Positions 25,684-33,322 of a DNA stretch of 64,000 nt are shown here, in pieces (the stretch's first letter is position 1; every line of letters begins with the position of its first letter). The notes beneath the pieces are model-generated. The model was given only the letters and a program-made list of their open reading frames with translations. It was not told where the DNA came from and made no database searches. Made by a program: the position numbers and the translations under genes. Location: IMG/VR virus record IMGVR_UViG_3300037247_001602, positions 30,489 through 94,488 of that record, one strand, 5' to 3'. Source of the DNA: a virus.

Positions 25684-26153
25684 TGAGGGTTATTGAGAAA
25701 ATCGCTGATGCACCGAAGGCAAAGAAGAATCTCCAAGGCTCTCTTCCGAAGACCTGGGGAGTTCTCTATGCACATCCAAATCCAGACGGGTCCCGCAAGA
25801 AGTGCGACAATTGCATGATGTTTATTTCTGGCGAGAAGCAATGCGAAATCCATGATATAAACATTGTCGTTACGAAAGAGGATGTTTGTGGCTACCATGT
25901 TTACGGCAAGACGCATCCCAAGCGGATGCACAAGCCTGACAATGTTCACCTTCAGGCCGTGGACCCGAAGCATAGCGGACTGGCGAAAGTCCCTGGCGGG
26001 ACTTCGTGCGGCACATGTGAATACTTTAAGAACTCGAAGAACGGGAAGGGGACGTGCATCGTTGTCCAGGAAGGGGTTGGAGAGGATGAATCGACGGGCA
26101 AGCTAGCCACTGTTGAAGCACTTGGATGTTGCGCAAGATGGAAATCCAAATGA
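25683..26153 (+). CDS. IEKIA-tagged Cys-rich protein, two metal-binding repeats
   Basis: A 156-residue protein with a GTG start overlapping the previous stop. It begins M-R-V-I-E-K-I-A. Two Cys clusters follow: C-D-N-C, then two single Cys ending C-G-Y-H; and C-G-T-C-E-Y-F, a single Cys, then G-C-C-A-R-W. Spacing resembles small Fe-S (high-potential iron-sulfur protein-like) modules that are often annotated in phage genomes, duplicated here; zinc is an alternative ligand. Its role in the virion is unknown. The next gene starts inside its stop codon. Confidence 0.7.
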   Translation: MRVIEKIADAPKAKKNLQGSLPKTWGVLYAHPNPDGSRKKCDNCMMFISGEKQCEIHDINIVVTKEDVCGYHVYGKTHPKRMHKPDNVHLQAVDPKHSGLAKVPGGTSCGTCEYFKNSKNGKGTCIVVQEGVGEDESTGKLATVEALGCCARWKSK

Positions 26154-26440
26154 GAAGCCAGACTAGGACGATTTTGAGCAAAAGGGGTGAACATCTCAAT
26201 GCCCTTGCATTAAGGCGGAAAATAGTTGCCTTACAAGAACGGGGCACCTTGGGAATCAGAATCTTCTTGTTCCTCATCAATGAGGATCTAGAGCCAGACG
26301 CCAGAGAACAGATGGACCTTGCTCTGGTTCTCGCCAAACAGCGTTTCAATAAACACACGCATGTCAGCAGATGGCCTGGACTGCGCGGCCCGTACAGCGA
26401 CTTCGGTAGGAGAAGGAGGCTCATCGGAGCGAAGGCATGA
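26150..26440 (+). CDS. Small basic helical protein
   Basis: A start at the ATG overlapping the previous stop (ATGA, 26150) gives 96 residues; in-frame ATGs at 26126 and 26138 are alternatives. The protein is basic and mostly helical. No family recognised. The TGA overlaps the ATG of the next gene. Confidence 0.5.
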   Translation: MRSQTRTILSKRGEHLNALALRRKIVALQERGTLGIRIFLFLINEDLEPDAREQMDLALVLAKQRFNKHTHVSRWPGLRGPYSDFGRRRRLIGAKA

Positions 26441-26664
26441 ACAGCATTATATCTACATTTGGTCTTTCTACTAGCAATCCAGCTAGTGCACTATTGCAAA
26501 GAGCCCTACACGTAATCGAAAGCCAAGCCTATGAAGACCAGATGAGATATTATAGATTTAGAGACTTGACGAACAAGGACTACACTAGAGTTGTTTCGCG
26601 CGCCGAATCCATATCCGCCCCGAGAAACCTGGGCAAACGAATCCTCCAGTTCCTCTACTTCTAG
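26437..26664 (+). CDS. Small unknown protein
   Basis: A 75-residue frame starting at an ATG that overlaps the previous stop (ATGA). It is rich in Ser, Arg and Tyr with no recognised motif. Coupling to the previous gene is the main support. Confidence 0.45.
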   Translation: MNSIISTFGLSTSNPASALLQRALHVIESQAYEDQMRYYRFRDLTNKDYTRVVSRAESISAPRNLGKRILQFLYF

Positions 26665-26665
26665 C

Positions 26666-26673
26666 GGTATAAG
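26666..26673 (+). promoter_or_regulatory. GGTATAAG promoter-like element (rightward)
   Basis: This is the only intergenic GGTATAAG on the + strand that stands in front of a + strand gene: it lies 2 bases after the gene ending at 26664 and 53 bases before the ATG at 26727. Its orientation switches with gene direction, which supports a promoter role for the motif. Confidence 0.6.
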
Positions 26674-26726
26674 AGCCCTACAGTTGGTTTTAGAAGGAGT
26701 CCTGAAGGAAATTGTGGGAGACCGGC

Positions 26727-27143
26727 ATGACACTCGGAGAGAGAATCACCGATTTTTACTATTGGGATTATGTTCAACCACATGTAGACAAGTGTATCAA
26801 AAGGGCGGCGAAAGATGGATTTCGCCCAATGCCCCTTACAGAAGAGAAGAAATTCTACAATGACCCAGCGTTCAGAGTCACAATGGCAATGCCGAGATTA
26901 TCGATCCGGATTATTCTACAAATGATGCATCGAGAGCAAGGCGAATATTACTACGACAATGTCACCATCATCTTCTTCGAACAGGTCATGACGGCTCTAT
27001 ATATTCTGGAAGGCTTACGCGCCTGGTGCTGCCATCGAGGCGAGGACATTCCTATGATCGGGACAGATAAGAAACAACGAATGGCTGAATGGATAGAATG
27101 GGGTAAGCAAAGAGGCTACATCCATGACGAATCTCTTGTATAA
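26727..27143 (+). CDS. Unknown 138-residue protein
   Basis: The ATG at 26727 follows GGGAG by 6 bases. The protein is helical with aromatic-rich segments (Y-Y-Y-D) and ends with a W-I-E-W-G-K-Q-R-G-Y pattern similar to the end of the next protein, so the two may share a small C-terminal element. No family recognised. Confidence 0.6.
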   Translation: MTLGERITDFYYWDYVQPHVDKCIKRAAKDGFRPMPLTEEKKFYNDPAFRVTMAMPRLSIRIILQMMHREQGEYYYDNVTIIFFEQVMTALYILEGLRAWCCHRGEDIPMIGTDKKQRMAEWIEWGKQRGYIHDESLV

Positions 27144-27171
27144 TACGCCTTTCCCTCAGGGAGGGTTGGCG

Positions 27172-27513
27172 ATGAGAGCATCAGATCATCTTCTCATGGC
27201 TGAGTTTATGACCTTAGCGGAGAAGTGGGTTGAGGAAACTAAGGATATAAAGAATACCGAGAAGTACTTCGATCGGAATTATGCCAAAATCGTTGAAATG
27301 GGAGATCGGATAATTCCCATTCTTCTCGATGAGATTGTGGGAGAATTGGGAATGTCGAAAGGAGAACCCAGCAAATGGTTTTGGGCACTCAAGTTGATCA
27401 CAGGAGATAATCCAGTTCCTGAGCGGTTCAGGAACAAGCCTAAAAAGGCTGCATCATGTTGGTTACATTGGGGAAAGACTCATGGATTCGAAACAGAATT
27501 CCCAGAAGACTGA
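27172..27513 (+). CDS. Small helical protein of a widespread uncharacterised family
   Basis: The ATG at 27172 has AGGGAGG 7 bases upstream and is preferred to the ATG at 27124. The 113-residue protein has I-V-E-M-G-D-R-I-I-P-I-L-L followed by W-F-W-A-L-K-L-I-T-G-D-N-P-V-P and a final W-L-H-W-G-K. This arrangement recurs in many short bacterial and phage proteins of unknown function, as far as I recall. No catalytic residues are evident. Confidence 0.6.
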   Translation: MRASDHLLMAEFMTLAEKWVEETKDIKNTEKYFDRNYAKIVEMGDRIIPILLDEIVGELGMSKGEPSKWFWALKLITGDNPVPERFRNKPKKAASCWLHWGKTHGFETEFPED

Positions 27514-27646
27514 ACGGACATTCAGTTCTCTGAAAGATTTCTCGGACGCCTTCTTTCGAGAGCATGTCAAGAAGGGAGGAGCCACCCAAAAGAAAAGGGC
27601 CGGCGCACGCAAGAAACGCGCAACGCCTGTCAGTGGCAAGACATAG
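27482..27646 (+). CDS. 54-residue Lys/Arg-rich protein
   Basis: An ATG at 27482 inside the end of the previous gene, with GGGGA upstream, starts a 54-codon frame. The second half is dense in Lys and Arg, suggesting nucleic-acid binding. It is the last + strand gene before the convergent terminator. Confidence 0.45.
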   Translation: MDSKQNSQKTERTFSSLKDFSDAFFREHVKKGGATQKKRAGARKKRATPVSGKT

Positions 27647-27691
27647 CAAGTTATTGCCGGGACTAAATTCCGGGACATAGAGCCGCACGGT

Positions 27692-27721
27692 AAAGAAAAA
27701 GGGCCTTAGCCCTTCTTCTTT
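27692..27721. terminator. Bidirectional intrinsic terminator
   Basis: A 13-bp hairpin (27692-27704 with 27709-27721, one mismatch, loop CTTA) has an A-rich left arm and a T-rich right arm, so it works in both directions between the convergent + and minus transcripts. The stop codon of the gene at 27706 starts in the loop. Confidence 0.85.
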
Positions 27722-27945
27722 TTACCTTTCTTCTTGGCCTTGGATCTTTCGTCGTGCACTCCGTATGCAAAGGCATGGAGAGATTCTGCGAATATGAAAA
27801 TGGCGACTTGACGAACATAGGGTGATTCCTTTCCTTTCCTTCGCACTACAAATACCTTCATTGGAGAAAGCTCTACTTCATATCCCAGGCGTTCGAGTTT
27901 TTTTACGGATGCGAGATATAGATTTACGACGGTGCAGTCTTCCAT
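27706..27945 (-). CDS. Small protein with Lys-rich tail
   Basis: The ATG at 27945 follows AGGAGG by 6 bases; that site is made by the last codons of the 32-residue frame upstream. The 79-residue product has an alpha/beta core and ends in K-K-K-G-K-K-K-K-G, encoded by the terminator arm. No family recognised. Confidence 0.6.
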   Translation of the reverse strand: MEDCTVVNLYLASVKKLERLGYEVELSPMKVFVVRRKGKESPYVRQVAIFIFAESLHAFAYGVHDERSKAKKKGKKKKG

Positions 27946-27946
27946 C

Positions 27947-28045
27947 CTATACCTCCTTGAGATCAGTGATGAGAAGCAGAACGAATGCTTCGGGTAGCGC
28001 GTCAATCCTTACCGTGTTCAGTTTTTTGTACTGTTTCAGGTTCAT
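27947..28045 (-). CDS. 32-residue peptide
   Basis: AGGAGG lies six bases before the ATG at 28045, and the TAG lies next to the following ATG, so the peptide is well placed for translational coupling. It overlaps the end of the gene at 28002 in another frame. The sequence is mixed, with a hydrophobic middle (A-F-V-L-L-L-I-T). Confidence 0.5.
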   Translation of the reverse strand: MNLKQYKKLNTVRIDALPEAFVLLLITDLKEV

Positions 28046-28415
28046 TTTCTTCCTCCTGAATTCTCTTCGGGCTTCTGAACGAGAATGACACACTTGTGGC
28101 CATTTCGAAGTTGTGGCCGCATTCGCAGCAGTGTGCATCATGATCTCCGTCAGCCAGGAGATCGTAATTCTCGCATGCCATCGGGTCCCAGAGGTGTCCA
28201 CACTTCGGGCAGCGCAAAAACGAGTCATGCCAGAATTCCTCTGTCCCCCCAGCCTTTCTGCACTGGTGGCAAAGGGCTGGATGCCCCCTGCTAAACATGA
28301 TATGACCATGGCACTTCTGGCAGTTCTCGCCGTTGTCTATCTGCGCCTGGTGTAAAGCGCGCCAATCGATTTTACCATTTGCTTTCCTGAAGCTATCCAT
28401 CTTGACTAGGCTCAT
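28002..28415 (-). CDS. Zinc-ribbon protein, four CxxC motifs
   Basis: The ATG at 28415 has a G-rich site (GGGGGGAG) upstream. The 137-residue protein has four C-x-x-C motifs (C-Q-K-C, C-H-Q-C, C-P-K-C, C-C-E-C), enough for two zinc ribbons, followed by a charged tail. Zinc ribbons of this type mediate nucleic-acid or protein contacts. No specific function is recognisable. Confidence 0.65.
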   Translation of the reverse strand: MSLVKMDSFRKANGKIDWRALHQAQIDNGENCQKCHGHIMFSRGHPALCHQCRKAGGTEEFWHDSFLRCPKCGHLWDPMACENYDLLADGDHDAHCCECGHNFEMATSVSFSFRSPKRIQEEENEPETVQKTEHGKD

Positions 28416-28566
28416 CGCTCCCCCCTTTCCCAGCGAAGACTTTGCGAATGTGGTGGTAGTTTGCGAGAAACAGGAATATCGCCCAGGCCGCCACAACAAC
28501 CCACCATTCCATATACGGGGACCAGAGCAGCATGAGGAATCCGATTGTTATTATGATCTGCGCCAT
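28393..28566 (-). CDS. 57-residue membrane protein, two helices
   Basis: AGGAGG precedes the ATG at 28566. The protein has two hydrophobic segments (about residues 3-16 and 20-36) with a W-S-P-Y-M-E turn and a charged C-terminus, so it is a small inner-membrane protein. It overlaps the start of the next gene in another frame. Possible roles include lysis or exclusion, without evidence. Confidence 0.6.
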   Translation of the reverse strand: MAQIIITIGFLMLLWSPYMEWWVVVAAWAIFLFLANYHHIRKVFAGKGGSDEPSQDG

Positions 28567-28602
28567 CACTTCCTCCTTTCTTTTTAGCTATATCATCCCT
28601 AC

Positions 28603-28989
28603 TCATTCTATCCTTTCAATCCTTGCAATCTCGAACCCATCTCTGAGCTTCACGACCATTCTGCCCACAGTCTTGACTGCTTCTTGTTGCGAAAAACCGT
28701 CCGGGTCCCACTTGTCAATCTCTACGATGGCCTCTCGCAACACCTTAATTTTAGCCTCGTGGATGGCATCGGCATTTTTCTTCCAGTGCCAGATCCCCAA
28801 GAACGCCGTGTACAGATAGGCCGTGAACAGCCCCGCAGCCGCCCACTGTTCGTGCCAGCAGAAGTATACGATCCATCCGGTGTTGCCTGGAACCCAGCAG
28901 TAGAATCCCTCGATTCTCTTCTTGGCGATGAGCCACGCCCCAGCGATACCCAGTGCCGTACAGGTCCAGGATAGGATTTCCCAGAGCAT
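28603..28989 (-). CDS. Small multi-helix membrane protein, PnuC-like pattern
   Basis: The 128-residue protein has AGGAGG 9 bases before the ATG. The first ~75 residues contain about three hydrophobic segments with G-F-Y-C-W-V-P-G-N and a final G-I-W-H-W-K, a pattern reminiscent of half a PnuC-type nicotinamide riboside transporter. The C-terminal 50 residues are a charged cytosolic helix. Transport function is uncertain; an NAD-related role would fit the NADAR gene at 50187. Confidence 0.55.
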   Translation of the reverse strand: MLWEILSWTCTALGIAGAWLIAKKRIEGFYCWVPGNTGWIVYFCWHEQWAAAGLFTAYLYTAFLGIWHWKKNADAIHEAKIKVLREAIVEIDKWDPDGFSQQEAVKTVGRMVVKLRDGFEIARIERIE

Positions 28990-29001
28990 TATTTTTTCCT
29001 C

Positions 29002-29790
29002 CTAATCAGGCGCATTCTCTCCAATGCTGCCTTTGGTTTGCATCTTCTTGATCTTGGCGAGGGCCTTGTCCAGCACCTGACGAGCATCGCTGGGAGTGCC
29101 TAGAGACCCAATGAGCAGCGTGCCCGCACTTTCCATTGCCGTCCGCGCCACGTCCAGCCGTTCCTCGCAATCACTCAGACATTCACACGTCACATCCAGA
29201 CTTCTTTGTAGATTCGTATTGCTGAGATTCATTTTCCCCACCGCCGTGCATATGGCGTCGGCGATATGTTCCGTCGAACGCACGATTCTGTCCTTAACCA
29301 TCTCGTCGGTGCACCCCAGGATAGACGGCCCTCTGTTACACTTCTTCGCCGCTTCCCGCGCCAGTTCCTCAATGCGTGCGTCATCCTCGGTGATCTCGAT
29401 GGGCTCGTTCACGGCTGATTCTCCTTGTTTGGCCTCACGGGCGGCGGCGATAACTGCCTGAGAAGGCGGGAAATTGCCGAACACGGCGATGCGTAGATCC
29501 GCCAGAGATTGCAGGTGAGCCAATTCGCGTTCTTTACTCTCATCTAATCCATTCTTGATCTGGGCTTCAATCAACACGATACGCCTAGCATTTGTCGCGT
29601 CCCAATTCCTCGTCACGGCCAACACCGCCTTAACCGTGTCCTTCTCCACCGGCTCCAGTTTCGCCGCCAGTTCCTCGACGAGGGGAGAGACATGACGGTA
29701 AATAGCCTGAGCCTTAGAAACCATTCCGTCGGCTGCCTTCAAACATGCATCCGCCAACCGTTTACGGATTTCGTCCTTTTCCTTATTCAT
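29002..29790 (-). CDS. Unknown helical protein
   Basis: The ATG at 29790 overlaps the previous gene and follows GGAG. The 262-residue product is largely helical and charged, with two Cys pairs in the C-terminal third. It has no recognised domain. Ends 13 bases before the next minus-strand ribosome binding site. Confidence 0.65.
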   Translation of the reverse strand: MNKEKDEIRKRLADACLKAADGMVSKAQAIYRHVSPLVEELAAKLEPVEKDTVKAVLAVTRNWDATNARRIVLIEAQIKNGLDESKERELAHLQSLADLRIAVFGNFPPSQAVIAAAREAKQGESAVNEPIEITEDDARIEELAREAAKKCNRGPSILGCTDEMVKDRIVRSTEHIADAICTAVGKMNLSNTNLQRSLDVTCECLSDCEERLDVARTAMESAGTLLIGSLGTPSDARQVLDKALAKIKKMQTKGSIGENAPD

Positions 29791-30136
29791 CCTCATTCTC
29801 CACCAACAATTCCATGAGTTCTTGTATCTTCTCCCGGCTGAATTCTGGATTTTGCCGCTCATCCTGTCCACTGATCATTGCTTGGATGATCTTCTCTGCG
29901 GCACAGTTATAGGCCCCCCCTGCCTCTTTGGTGGCGAATAGATCCAAGTGGATTAGTCTCTCGCCCTTTGGAAGAAATTTGAAGGGGATTGTCTCTTTGC
30001 AGGCGGGGCACAACATCGCTGCCGCCGTCATCATTCCCCTGTAGAATGCGTATTCAAGGAGCTGGATCGTCGGTTGGTTGAAGTGCCGCTCCCTCTCCTC
30101 GAACTTCTCCTGAAACTGCTGATCGTATAAGTCCAT
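29783..30136 (-). CDS. Unknown protein with CxxC motif
   Basis: The ATG at 30136 follows GAGGAGG. The 117-residue protein has one C-P-A-C and a Cys further on, and ends in an acidic helix. It overlaps the end of the next upstream gene by 83 bases in another frame and the next gene by 8. Function unknown. Confidence 0.6.
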   Translation of the reverse strand: MDLYDQQFQEKFEERERHFNQPTIQLLEYAFYRGMMTAAAMLCPACKETIPFKFLPKGERLIHLDLFATKEAGGAYNCAAEKIIQAMISGQDERQNPEFSREKIQELMELLVENEDE

Positions 30137-30392
30137 CGTTATCCTCCTCGAAGCGAACAACATCATTATGACCTGGTGGAATAACTTCTTCGTAGGGATT
30201 CCCATCGAAGAGTTTAGCAACAGGAATGAGTTCGTAGCCTTCTTTTTCGTCCGGATTGTAGTTTACTGCACAGATTACATAGATCTTTTCGCCGTCAGCT
30301 TTTCTGGTGCATTCTACGAGAGCAAGCATCCCGTCATCAGCCGCCTGTACCATCGTATTAAAGTTGGCCTTGTAGCCTTCTGGGATCGCCAT
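30054..30392 (-). CDS. DUF6117-like protein
   Basis: A 112-residue protein with GAGAGG upstream of its ATG. The order I-P-E-G-Y-K-A-N-F, A-L-V-E-C-T, Y-V-I-C-A-V-N, then P-V-A-K-L-F-D-G-N-P-Y-E-E matches a short uncharacterised family that I associate with DUF6117, common in phages and plasmids. No activity is known. The C-terminal 27 residues overlap the next gene and may be variable. Confidence 0.65.
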   Translation of the reverse strand: MAIPEGYKANFNTMVQAADDGMLALVECTRKADGEKIYVICAVNYNPDEKEGYELIPVAKLFDGNPYEEVIPPGHNDVVRFEEDNDGLIRSAVSGEVRGEGAALQPTDDPAP

Positions 30393-30395
30393 GGA

Positions 30396-30698
30396 TCACC
30401 TCTCTTCGTCTGGCAGTTTGGCGCAAACAGGGCAAGCCAAACCGATGAGTTCATAGCTATCGGAATCTACCTCTCTCCAGCCATCCGCATAGAGACGTTT
30501 TGCTAGTTTGTTGCCTAAATTTATGGAATCAATGAGGCCGTAAGGAATCATTCCTTCATCTTTCTCTTCACAGAACACACACTCTGCGTTCGCGAGTAGG
30601 AAGAAATCGATATGTTCGCGAATTAGTTTGATTCTTTCATGCTTTTTGGGTGAAGGCCTGCCGCCTTTCTTGGCCTTTTTCTTCTTCTTTTTAGCCAT
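30396..30698 (-). CDS. Small zinc-ribbon protein with Lys-rich N-terminus
   Basis: The start at 30698 lies after GGAG. The 100-residue product begins with a Lys cluster, then a helical part, C-V-F-C near residue 44 and C-P-V-C near the end, forming one zinc site. It overlaps the previous gene by 8 bases. The basic end suggests nucleic-acid contact. Confidence 0.6.
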   Translation of the reverse strand: MAKKKKKKAKKGGRPSPKKHERIKLIREHIDFFLLANAECVFCEEKDEGMIPYGLIDSINLGNKLAKRLYADGWREVDSDSYELIGLACPVCAKLPDEER

Positions 30699-30990
30699 AA
30701 CCTTGCTCCTTCGCACGTGCCCGCACGGTTTTCGAGCGCTTGAGAGCCTCCTCCTGCGTTTTGTATTCGAATCTGCCTTCTTCCTCAAACTCATCGACGA
30801 GATCTCGCAGTTCTCTATCCGATGGAAACCAGTTGTATGGCGTTCCATGGCTCGTTAGAATTTGGATCGCATGCCATATATTCGCCTCGAATAGATCCAG
30901 GCGCTTTGTGTCCTTGTCTCGCTCTGCATTCTTGAACGAGACGCCGATACCGATACCTATGAGAATGGACAGTGGAATCAAAAACACCAT
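30691..30990 (-). CDS. Membrane-anchored small protein
   Basis: The ATG at 30990 follows AGGAGG. An N-terminal hydrophobic segment (about residues 2-19, I-L-I-G-I-G-I-G-V) anchors an 80-residue charged cytosolic or periplasmic domain. No lipobox. Function unknown. Confidence 0.6.
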   Translation of the reverse strand: MVFLIPLSILIGIGIGVSFKNAERDKDTKRLDLFEANIWHAIQILTSHGTPYNWFPSDRELRDLVDEFEEEGRFEYKTQEEALKRSKTVRARAKEQGYG

Positions 30991-30991
30991 A

Positions 30992-31261
30992 TCACTCCTC
31001 CTTCCTCGCTCTCTCATGCTCCTTTATCTCGCGCAGTTGTCCTTCCGAGGGTTTAACCAATTTAGTTCTGTCTTTTGGAGGCAATTTCAAGAAGCAGCGT
31101 ATACACATCAAGGCCTCGCCACCTGAGTGGATTAGACTGGCCTTGCTGGCCCAAACGTCTTTCCTACATGTGTCGCATTTCTTGATGAGGCTGCCTCCCG
31201 CTACATGCTCAAGAGGTATGTCAGCCACGCGATGGCAAACCAGAACTGATTTTTCTGTCAT
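30992..31261 (-). CDS. Small zinc-ribbon protein
   Basis: AAGGAG lies 7 bases before the ATG at 31261. The 89-residue protein has C-D-T-C and C-I-R-C separated by about 22 residues and a charged helical tail, a standard zinc ribbon. Function unknown. Confidence 0.6.
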   Translation of the reverse strand: MTEKSVLVCHRVADIPLEHVAGGSLIKKCDTCRKDVWASKASLIHSGGEALMCIRCFLKLPPKDRTKLVKPSEGQLREIKEHERARKEE

Positions 31262-31283
31262 TCTTAAGCTCCTTATACCGTTC

Positions 31284-31547
31284 TCATTGGTCATCTAACC
31301 TGTTTGGTTCGTGTTTGATGATGGCGACTGCTCTATGTCTAAACACAGCCACGTATCTTTCGCCCTCATATTTGATCTCGTAGATTTTGTAATCCCCCAC
31401 TGTGCCAATTAGCTTGGCCTGGGCTGGCTGTTCATTAATAATGTTCGGTTGAGACTTCTCGGTAGCATTCAGCGCTAAAGCCAATCCGAATCCCAATATG
31501 GCAATCAGCGAGATGCTTAGAAGGGCCTTTGCTACATAATTGTCCAT
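31284..31547 (-). CDS. Signal-anchored small protein
   Basis: An 87-residue protein with GGAGG before the ATG. Residues 5-27 are a hydrophobic anchor rich in Leu, Ile and Ala; the rest is a short beta-rich domain (I-G-T-V-G-D-Y-K-I-Y-E-I). It ends close to the next gene. Likely exposed at the membrane; function unknown. Confidence 0.6.
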   Translation of the reverse strand: MDNYVAKALLSISLIAILGFGLALALNATEKSQPNIINEQPAQAKLIGTVGDYKIYEIKYEGERYVAVFRHRAVAIIKHEPNRLDDQ

Positions 31548-31548
31548 G

Positions 31549-31785
31549 TTATCCTCCCATGAAACTCTTGATGATGTGCCAAATGAATGAAATGAAGAAG
31601 GCCAGGGCGCCGATGCTGACTCCGCAGGATGCTATTATTGCCATGGCCGATCCGACTATGACCGCGCCAGGTCTCTTACCTTCGAATGCCACTATGATCA
31701 CTGCTCCCAGTAGACCTAGCACAAGCGAACTTGTAATTGTGATAGCCGTCCATTTCATCATCATCGCAGAAGTTACTTCTTCCAT
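31549..31785 (-). CDS. Two-helix membrane protein
   Basis: A 78-residue protein with two hydrophobic segments (about 10-33 and 38-70) separated by E-G-K-R-P-G. Its gene ends 2 bases before the start of the next one. With the genes at 31284 and 30691 it makes a cluster of small membrane proteins. Function unknown. Confidence 0.6.
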   Translation of the reverse strand: MEEVTSAMMMKWTAITITSSLVLGLLGAVIIVAFEGKRPGAVIVGSAMAIIASCGVSIGALAFFISFIWHIIKSFMGG

Positions 31786-31806
31786 CGTCTTACCCCTCTC
31801 TTGTAC

Positions 31807-32592
31807 TTAGGTGACAACCTCGTCTTGCTCCACCTGGTTTTGGAAGAACTCAACCACCTCGTTATATACTTTCTCTGGATTATCAGGCTCCAAAATACAG
31901 AAGAACTCGCGATCTTCCCAGTAGATTTCGACGCCCAACTCCTGGGATAGATGATCATCATAGGTATCTTCCAAGCCTTCATCCGCGATATTCTGTGGCG
32001 GAAATTCAGGGAATTCGATCGTGACATTTCCATCTTCAGTGAGCGAAATTGTCGGGTCCCAACCCGATTGCTCATCGAATCCTTCAATCGTCTGGCTTTT
32101 GCTGACCATTTTGATCTTCCTTTTTTCCGTTGGTTTCAGGTTCTCCAGCATCTGATTTTCATTGTTCTCGATGAACTCTTCGAGTTCATGATAGATTTCC
32201 CTCTCAACATCCATAATTAGCCGGACGAACAATCGGCGCCTGTCCATGGAACAGAATTGTCCAACAAGCCTTTTTATAATGCTGACTCTGGCAGATTGGA
32301 TGAGTTGATTTCCATGCATATTTACATATTCTTTGAAAGCGCCTTCGACAATCATATTCACAAAATTGCGAATCTTCTGTTCGGCCTGAGGACGCCCTTG
32401 GCGCTGAATCAATTTGATTCGTTCATTTTTCTTTCTCAGAATATATTTAAGTCTTTCTACTTCCTCTTGCGGATTTTGCGGACTTGCGGGGCTTTGATCC
32501 ATTTTCTCCTCCTTGAACGCACTGCGGATCATCATATCGCCCAGCGCTATGTTCAGAGCGTCAGAAATGCCTGTCTTTTGGGGATTACGCAT
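31807..32592 (-). CDS. Unknown helical protein with two possible starts
   Basis: The ATG at 32592 overlaps the previous gene, with GGAGG 9 bases upstream, giving 261 residues. An in-frame ATG at 32502 has an even better site (AAGGAGG) and may give a shorter form. The protein has a coiled-coil-like N-terminal half rich in Arg/Glu and an acidic C-terminal half. No family recognised. Confidence 0.65.
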   Translation of the reverse strand: MRNPQKTGISDALNIALGDMMIRSAFKEEKMDQSPASPQNPQEEVERLKYILRKKNERIKLIQRQGRPQAEQKIRNFVNMIVEGAFKEYVNMHGNQLIQSARVSIIKRLVGQFCSMDRRRLFVRLIMDVEREIYHELEEFIENNENQMLENLKPTEKRKIKMVSKSQTIEGFDEQSGWDPTISLTEDGNVTIEFPEFPPQNIADEGLEDTYDDHLSQELGVEIYWEDREFFCILEPDNPEKVYNEVVEFFQNQVEQDEVVT

Positions 32593-32893
32593 TGGCCATT
32601 GCCTCCAGTGTCTCGCCCAGGACAGCATCCAGATTCATACTGATGGCCATAGGCTCTTTCGTATACAGAATCTGGAGCTTCCGCTTGGCATCAGCAGACA
32701 GACGTAGCGAAGCGTTCAGCATGATCTCCAGCAGGGCGGCATCGGAACCAAAGGCATCCTCTTCGAGGTACTTGACATAGGTCCGCTGCGCTGGCAGAGG
32801 CACCGGCATTTTCTCTTGCTTGGACGTTGTGACTGCACGAGAAAGAGCATCATCGATGGCTCTTGGCAGCTTGTTCGGATCTGTGAGATTCAT
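32585..32893 (-). CDS. Unknown helical protein
   Basis: A 102-residue, mostly helical protein with GGAG seven bases before its ATG. It overlaps both neighbours. No motif recognised. Confidence 0.6.
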   Translation of the reverse strand: MNLTDPNKLPRAIDDALSRAVTTSKQEKMPVPLPAQRTYVKYLEEDAFGSDAALLEIMLNASLRLSADAKRKLQILYTKEPMAISMNLDAVLGETLEAMANA

Positions 32894-33137
32894 GGTGTTT
32901 CTCCATATCCGCCAGCATCTGCCGGCGCTCTTCTTCTAGTTTCTCTTTGTCGATGCCGAGGAACTCCAAGATCAAGTCCTCGCTCTTGGCATTTGCGGGA
33001 GTCAGCCATTTACAGCCTGGCTCAAAGTACGCCAATTCGTAGGCCTGATCGCGCTCTTCTGTCAGCCACACCATAAATCGGCGTAGATCCTTTATATTTG
33101 AGTGGCGCAGCTTTTCGGTTTCGGGGTAACTGGGCAT
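32850..33137 (-). CDS. Unknown charged helical protein
   Basis: A 95-residue protein with AAGGAGG upstream. It is rich in Glu, Lys and His toward the C-terminus. It overlaps the next gene by 44 bases in another frame. No family recognised. Confidence 0.6.
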   Translation of the reverse strand: MPSYPETEKLRHSNIKDLRRFMVWLTEERDQAYELAYFEPGCKWLTPANAKSEDLILEFLGIDKEKLEEERRQMLADMEKHHESHRSEQAAKSHR

Positions 33138-33322
33138 CAGTCCTCCTTCTTCACCATCAGGCCTTTGATCACAGCCACTAGATCAGAAATGTCCAGCCTG
33201 CGCCCGAACTTCGTCGTGAAAAGTGAGCTTTGCAGGTAGTCCGTAATCTCGCGATCGAGAAAACCGTCGGCGAACATAGAGGCAATCCATTCGGCAAGTT
33301 TCTTTCGATTTTCAGAGTTCAT
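33137..33322 (-). CDS. Small unknown protein
   Basis: The ATG at 33322 has GGAGG upstream; the frame is open further but without a site. 61 residues, helical. Coupled to both neighbours by overlap or adjacency. Confidence 0.55.
   Translation of the reverse strand: MNSENRKKLAEWIASMFADGFLDREITDYLQSSLFTTKFGRRLDISDLVAVIKGLMVKKED

Noticed and set aside
27947-28309. 120-codon minus-strand open frame
   Set aside because: Most of it is a shadow of the zinc-ribbon gene at 28002; only its last 32 codons have their own strong ribosome site and are listed separately.
31272-31279. GGTATAAG on the minus strand
   Set aside because: It overlaps the ribosome site only 11 bases before the ATG at 31261, leaving no room for a leader; probably chance.
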